Assembly: GCA_900548085.1 (NCBI GenBank)
Contig: URJF01000051.1
Location: 1-9,922, forward strand
Direction: 5' to 3'
Length of the DNA: 9,922 nucleotides
Source: an uncultured Oscillospiraceae bacterium
GTDB taxonomy: Bacteria; Bacillota; Clostridia; Oscillospirales; Acutalibacteraceae
A program made the translations under genes and the position numbers. The notes beneath the pieces are model-generated. The model made no database searches and was not told the origin of the DNA. It was given only the letters and a program-made list of their open reading frames with translations. Positions 6,406 through 9,922 of the stretch are shown here, piece after piece; positions within the stretch are counted from its first letter, which is position 1, and each line of letters opens with the position of its first letter.

Positions 6406-7132
6406 TTTTCCAACCGGCAGAAATAACATCCTCGTTTTTGCCGACCTTTGTGATAAGGCTCTCGATGAGAGCGTCATTATCCGTCTTAGTGCTGATATAT
6501 GCCCTGATTTTTTTATTAGACTCATCATCGGATGCAGTGGTGCTCTCCAAAGTATGTAAGAGAGCCTCGGGCTCATTCTTTATGATGGACATAATATTTT
6601 TACGAATTTCAAGCTCCGACTCCTCTGGACAAACGACACTGATTTTGTACTGCGCCTCTTGGCGTTTTTTCTTTTCGGTTTTGTCGTACTTTTTCATCTT
6701 GTCGATTTGGTCCGAAACGGGATGCAAAATCAAGTGCAAAAATACTATAGCCACTGCAACTGCCACTGCGTAGGTCAAGTTAGTAAGACAGCACAATATA
6801 CCTACTGCGGCACTGGCCCATACTGTAGCAGCGGTATTAAGTCCTCTGATATTTCCGCCCTCACGCAAAATTACGCCTGCGCCCAAAAAGCCTATGCCGG
6901 ATACTACCTGAGCAGCTATACGGGTAAGGTCAACATTTCCGTCACTGACGAGATAGCCGAATGCGGTAAAGGAATATGAGCCGAGGCAAACTATCAGATT
7001 AGTGAGTATTCCTGCCTGATGTCTCGTCCACTGCCTCTCAAGACCGATTACTCCACCGAGCAGAGCGGCTATAACAAGGTGAACGATAAAACCTTTTATG
7101 TCTTCTACTTGTGTACTAAGCAACAGTTCCAC
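6392..7132 (-). CDS. MgtC/SapB family membrane protein
   Basis: Integral membrane protein of 246 residues. The N-terminal MgtC/SapB domain is clear: GGVIGLERQW (26-35), the segment around residues 71-90 (RIAAQVVSGIGFLGAGVILR), and RGLNTAATVWASAAVGIL (96-113). About four or five transmembrane segments lie between 13 and 137, followed by a charged lysine-rich linker (145-160) and a soluble C-terminal domain (160-246) that resembles the ACT-like tail of longer MgtC relatives. MgtC is known for survival in low magnesium and inside macrophages in some pathogens; many relatives are of unknown role, so no transport function is claimed. The GTG start (7130-7132) shares one base with the prfB TAG stop, and no strong ribosome binding site is present, which suggests translation coupled to prfB. 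Confidence 0.9.
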   Translation of the reverse strand: MELLLSTQVEDIKGFIVHLVIAALLGGVIGLERQWTRHQAGILTNLIVCLGSYSFTAFGYLVSDGNVDLTRIAAQVVSGIGFLGAGVILREGGNIRGLNTAATVWASAAVGILCCLTNLTYAVAVAVAIVFLHLILHPVSDQIDKMKKYDKTEKKKRQEAQYKISVVCPEESELEIRKNIMSIIKNEPEALLHTLESTTASDDESNKKIRAYISTKTDNDALIESLITKVGKNEDVISAGWKIDRD

Positions 7133-8250
7133 TATTTCTCACTGCTTTCTATACTTTTCATCTTCAAATAAGCATTTATAAATCCGTCCAAATCTCCGTC
7201 CATAACGGCTGTAATATTACCCATTTCAAAATTTGTACGGTGATCTTTTACCATAGTATAAGGCATAAATACATAGGAACGAATCTGGGAGCCCCATGCA
7301 ATTTCTTTTTGGTCGCCTTTAATATCCTCAATTTTTTCGAGATTTTCTCTCTCCTTAATTTCAACGAGCTTAGATTTGAGCATACGCATAGCAACCTCTC
7401 TGTTTTGGTGCTGTGAACGCTCAATCTGACAGGAAACTACGATACCGGTAGGAATATGTGTCAGACGGACAGCCGAAGATGTTTTGTTGACTTTTTGTCC
7501 GCCGGCACCGGAGGCACGGTAAACGTCCATCTTTATGTCCTCATCTCTAATCTCAACATCTACATCGTCATCAATCTCAGGCATAACCTCTACAGAAGCA
7601 AAAGAAGTGTGTCGTCTGCCTGATGAATCAAAAGGAGATACTCGAACGAGGCGATGAATACCCATCTCACCGTGGAGATAACCGTAAGCATTCTCGCCCT
7701 CAATAAGAATGGTAGCACTCTTTATTCCGGCAACATCACCCTCGAGATAATCGAGAGTAGACACTTTGTAGCCGTGACGTTCTCCCCATCTGTTGTACAT
7801 ACGAAAAAGCATTTCAGCCCAATCCTGAGCCTCTGTTCCGCCCGCACCTGCATGGAAGGTCAGGATAGCATTATTGTCATCAAATTCTCCGCTGAGCAAG
7901 GTGGAAAGGGTCATAGTCTCAATCTTCTGCTCCACCTGCTGTACCGACTCTGTGCAGTCGTCAATCAGGGACTCGTCGCCCTCCTCGTCAGCAAGTTCTA
8001 TCATAACAAGAGCATCATCATATTCGTTCTTCAATGCATTATAGCCCTCAATTTTAGATTTAAGTGAGCCGATTTTTTGCATAACCTTTTGGCTGTTTTC
8101 CATATCGTCCCAAAAATCCGGCTTTGCGCTCTCTGCCTCAAGCTCAGCGACCTCAGCAGTCAAACCGTCTATATTCAGTGCTTCACGAAGGTTGGTTATT
8201 TCTTTTTCTTTAGCGGTAAGTTCAAGTTTTAAATTCTCATATTCAAGCAT
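7132..8250 (-). CDS. prfB: Peptide chain release factor 2 (single uninterrupted frame)
   Basis: Class I release factor of 372 residues that reads UAA and UGA stop codons and triggers peptide release on the ribosome. The codon-recognition tripeptide SPF is at 205-207 and the catalytic GGQ at 250-252, in RASGAGGQKVNKTSSAVRL. Residue 246 is Ala. The helical N-terminal domain (1-110) carries KPDFWDD. SPF rather than PxT identifies RF2, not RF1. The gene is one open frame: around codons 20-40, where many bacteria have an in-frame UGA and a +1 frameshift, the frame reads through with no stop and no shift site. The stop is TAG, unlike every other complete gene here, which all end in TAA. The ATG at 8248-8250 has GGAGA (8257-8261); a promoter lies at 8291-8319. 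Confidence 0.97.
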   Translation of the reverse strand: MLEYENLKLELTAKEKEITNLREALNIDGLTAEVAELEAESAKPDFWDDMENSQKVMQKIGSLKSKIEGYNALKNEYDDALVMIELADEEGDESLIDDCTESVQQVEQKIETMTLSTLLSGEFDDNNAILTFHAGAGGTEAQDWAEMLFRMYNRWGERHGYKVSTLDYLEGDVAGIKSATILIEGENAYGYLHGEMGIHRLVRVSPFDSSGRRHTSFASVEVMPEIDDDVDVEIRDEDIKMDVYRASGAGGQKVNKTSSAVRLTHIPTGIVVSCQIERSQHQNREVAMRMLKSKLVEIKERENLEKIEDIKGDQKEIAWGSQIRSYVFMPYTMVKDHRTNFEMGNITAVMDGDLDGFINAYLKMKSIESSEK

Positions 8251-8290
8251 AAAAAATCTCCGTTATGTTATAGTACTATTGTAAATAATT

Positions 8291-8319
8291 ATTATAATAT
8301 ATACTGCGTATTTTTTCAA
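8291..8319 (-). promoter_or_regulatory. Promoter for prfB block
   Basis: On the minus strand TTGAAA (8314-8319) and a perfect TATAAT (8291-8296) are spaced by 17 bases, about 40 bases before the prfB ATG. It shares the 163-base divergent gap (8251-8413) with the rightward promoter at 8355-8384; the two do not overlap. I see no operator-like palindrome in this gap. Confidence 0.8.
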
Positions 8320-8354
8320 GTTCAAAAATTGTTTACTTTAGATTAACTAAAATG

Positions 8355-8384
8355 TTGATTTTGTATGATTATATAATGTATAAT
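8355..8384 (+). promoter_or_regulatory. Promoter for RING/DUF2628 gene and galU
   Basis: TTGATT (8355-8360) and TATAAT (8379-8384) are spaced by 18 bases, about 30 bases ahead of the ATG at 8414. The stretch is very AT-rich and holds other TATAAT-like words, so the exact -10 is uncertain. Confidence 0.62.
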
Positions 8385-8413
8385 ATAATAAATATACTAA
8401 ATAGGAGTTTATT

Positions 8414-9388
8414 ATGCCCGACTATACAAAATATAAATGTCCCGTATGCGGCAAGCCGTTTACAGACGAGGACACAATAATAACCTGTCCCGAGTGCGGA
8501 ACGCCTCACCACAAGGAATGCTACGAGCTGACCGGTCACTGCGTGAACAGAGGACTCCACTCGGCAGGATATGATTTTTTCGCAGACAAAAAGCCGTTGG
8601 CTGAGCCTTCAAATCCTGTCAGACCACAATATTATGTTCCTACTGTACAATCTGACGATAATCAGCAAAGTGAAAAGAAGGATGAAATACCTGTTCAGCC
8701 TTTATTCCGTTTCGTTGATGAGGACACTGTGTACGAAAAGGACAAGGAGCCTATCGATGGAAATTCGGTGGCAGATGTGGCAACGGTAGTAAGGTCAAAT
8801 GCGCCGAGATTTGTAAACAAGTTCAAATCCTTTGAATACAAAAAGAAAAAAGCAAGCTGGAATTGGGGCGCATTTTTCTTCGGCTCATTCTACTATTTGT
8901 TCCGAAAAATGTACAAGCAAGGAATATCGTTGCTGTTGGTAGAATGTGCCACGATAATGCTCAGCAACACAATGATATTCAAATTTGCTCCAAAATATGC
9001 AGATGCCGTACAACAAATGTATCAAAATGTTGCAAACGGTGCATCGGTATCAAGTTTGACTTCTCTGATAAACACATCGGATATGCAAAATGCTGCAAAA
9101 ATAGTGTATATAACTATGGCAGTATTATTGGTCATAAGACTGTTAGAAACGATATTTGCCGACCTGATATACAAAAAGACGGTCAGTGAAATAATAAAAA
9201 GCGTTGATGAACAACTGGAGGATGACGAAATTAACATTATCCAAATGCCGCCTATGATGAATAACATACCGGCAGACCTAAGCAAAAAGCAGTTGAGAAA
9301 AATGATGCTTGAGCGCAGAGGCGGAGTGTCATTCTTTGCACCCCTTGCAGCTTATCTCGCAGTGTATCTGCTATTATCTCTGCTGTAA
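8414..9388 (+). CDS. Membrane protein with N-terminal prokaryotic RING-like zinc finger and DUF2628 region
   Basis: The protein has 324 residues. The N-terminus is a cysteine/histidine cluster of the prokaryotic RING finger type: Cys9-Pro-Val-Cys12, Cys25-Pro-Glu-Cys28, His32-His33, Cys36 and His42-Cys43, enough ligands for two zinc sites. A long hydrophilic, probably disordered linker (about 55-130) follows. Residues about 140-257 look like a DUF2628 membrane domain, starting with basic KKKK then WNWGAFFFGSFYYLFRKMY, with helices at about 149-163, 169-187 and 229-250. A last hydrophobic helix (305-324) ends the protein. The cytoplasmic RING end suggests protein binding; no activity is known to me, and bacterial RING-like domains are not evidence of ubiquitin ligation. 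ATG at 8414 has AGGAG at 8403-8407. It precedes galU by 35 bases, probably on one transcript. Confidence 0.85.
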   Translation: MPDYTKYKCPVCGKPFTDEDTIITCPECGTPHHKECYELTGHCVNRGLHSAGYDFFADKKPLAEPSNPVRPQYYVPTVQSDDNQQSEKKDEIPVQPLFRFVDEDTVYEKDKEPIDGNSVADVATVVRSNAPRFVNKFKSFEYKKKKASWNWGAFFFGSFYYLFRKMYKQGISLLLVECATIMLSNTMIFKFAPKYADAVQQMYQNVANGASVSSLTSLINTSDMQNAAKIVYITMAVLLVIRLLETIFADLIYKKTVSEIIKSVDEQLEDDEINIIQMPPMMNNIPADLSKKQLRKMMLERRGGVSFFAPLAAYLAVYLLLSLL

Positions 9389-9423
9389 ACCCGACAAACA
9401 ACCACCAACGCAAAGGAGAAATT

Positions 9424-9922
9424 ATGAAAGTAAGAAAAGCCATAATACCCGCAGCAGGACTCGGAACGAGGGTTCTCCCTGCATCAAAAGCAGTTCCTAA
9501 GGAAATGCTCAACATAGTAGATAAGCCGGCTATACAGTATATTGTAGAAGAAGCATTCAACAGCGGAATTGAGGAAGTACTTATAATCACCAACCGTGGC
9601 AAAGAAGCTATCGAAGACCACTTTGACCACGCATTTGAGTTAGAAACCAAATTGGCACAAAACGAAAGCAAAAAAGATTTGCTCAAGGCTGTAGAGGAAT
9701 GTGCTGATTTCGGCAACATTTACTTTTTGCGCCAAAAAGAGACGGGCGGTCTCGGTCACGCTGTGCTGTGTGCCAAAAATTTTGTGGGCAATGAGCCTGT
9801 AGCAATACTGTACGGCGACGATGTAATCATATCCGATACTCCGGTAACCAAGCAGCTTATGGACGCATTCGACAAGTACGGCAAGGGCTGTGTAGGCGTA
9901 AAAGAGGTACCTCGCAAAGATG
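9424..9922 (+). CDS. galU: UTP-glucose-1-phosphate uridylyltransferase, N-terminal part (runs off right edge)
   Basis: Cytoplasmic enzyme that makes UDP-glucose from UTP and glucose 1-phosphate, the glucosyl donor for glycolipids, teichoic acids and surface polysaccharides. The first 166 codons are present. The nucleotide-binding signature AAGLGTRVLPASKAVPKEML (10-29) is intact, with Ser21 where Thr is usual in LPATK. DKPAIQYIVEEA (33-44), the ENHFD-like EDHFDHAFELE (64-74), GLGHAVLCAKNFVG (109-122) and the metal-binding YGDDV (130-134) follow in the family order. The ATG at 9424 has AAAGGAG at 9412-9418. It lies 35 bases after the RING/DUF2628 gene with no terminator between, so co-transcription is likely. 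The GalU call is much better than related RmlA or GlmU nucleotidyltransferases because of the FDHAFELE and GLGHAV blocks. Confidence 0.95.
   Translation, partial: MKVRKAIIPAAGLGTRVLPASKAVPKEMLNIVDKPAIQYIVEEAFNSGIEEVLIITNRGKEAIEDHFDHAFELETKLAQNESKKDLLKAVEECADFGNIYFLRQKETGGLGHAVLCAKNFVGNEPVAILYGDDVIISDTPVTKQLMDAFDKYGKGCVGVKEVPRKD

Noticed and set aside
8251..8413. Hidden small gene, RNA or operator in the divergent gap
   Set aside because: The gap is AT-rich and fully accounted for by two promoters and leaders; no open frame with a ribosome binding site and no convincing palindrome is seen.
9252..9719. Minus-strand open frame of 155 codons spanning two genes
   Set aside because: It is antisense to the RING/DUF2628 gene end and galU start, both well supported by motifs and ribosome binding sites.

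Overview
The window is about 9.9 kb of AT-rich bacterial chromosome, most likely from a Gram-positive clostridium (Bacillota, class Clostridia; an Oscillospiraceae/Ruminococcaceae-type genome is my best guess). The evidence is strong AGGAG-type ribosome binding sites, sigma-A-like promoters with 16-18 bp spacers, the mreB-mreC-mreD-mrdA shape cluster, a PdaA-type peptidoglycan deacetylase and a prokaryotic RING/DUF2628 protein. The taxon is inferred from protein style, not measured. I see no insertion sequence, phage gene, CRISPR array, tRNA or rRNA. No gap between genes exceeds about 165 bases.

The minus strand, read from right to left, holds three transcription blocks. (1) Bases 8319-5428: a promoter, then prfB (release factor 2), an MgtC/SapB membrane protein joined to it by a 1-base stop/start overlap, and a pdaA-like lipoprotein deacetylase, closed by a strong hairpin at 5431-5457. 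A second promoter candidate lies at the end of the mgtC-like gene. Just after it a hairpin covers the pdaA ribosome binding site. (2) Bases 5377-876: a near-consensus promoter, then mreB, mreC, mreD and mrdA (PBP2), tightly packed; this is the core of the rod (elongasome) cell-wall machine. (3) Bases 865-1: another promoter, then a methylglyoxal-synthase-family gene and hisS (histidyl-tRNA synthetase), which runs off the left edge.

The plus strand holds a diverging block from 8355: a promoter, a gene for a membrane protein with an N-terminal RING-like zinc finger, then galU (UTP-glucose-1-phosphate uridylyltransferase), which runs off the right edge.

The shared theme is envelope building: PBP2 and MreBCD place peptidoglycan, the PdaA-like enzyme edits it, and GalU supplies UDP-glucose for surface glycans. 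The most notable observations are: a methylglyoxal synthase homologue lacking two catalytic aspartates; the hairpin over the pdaA ribosome binding site next to a promoter; a prfB gene without the classical frameshift whose stop is UAG, the codon RF2 cannot read; and the uncharacterised RING/DUF2628 membrane protein. No wholly new multi-gene system is evident.
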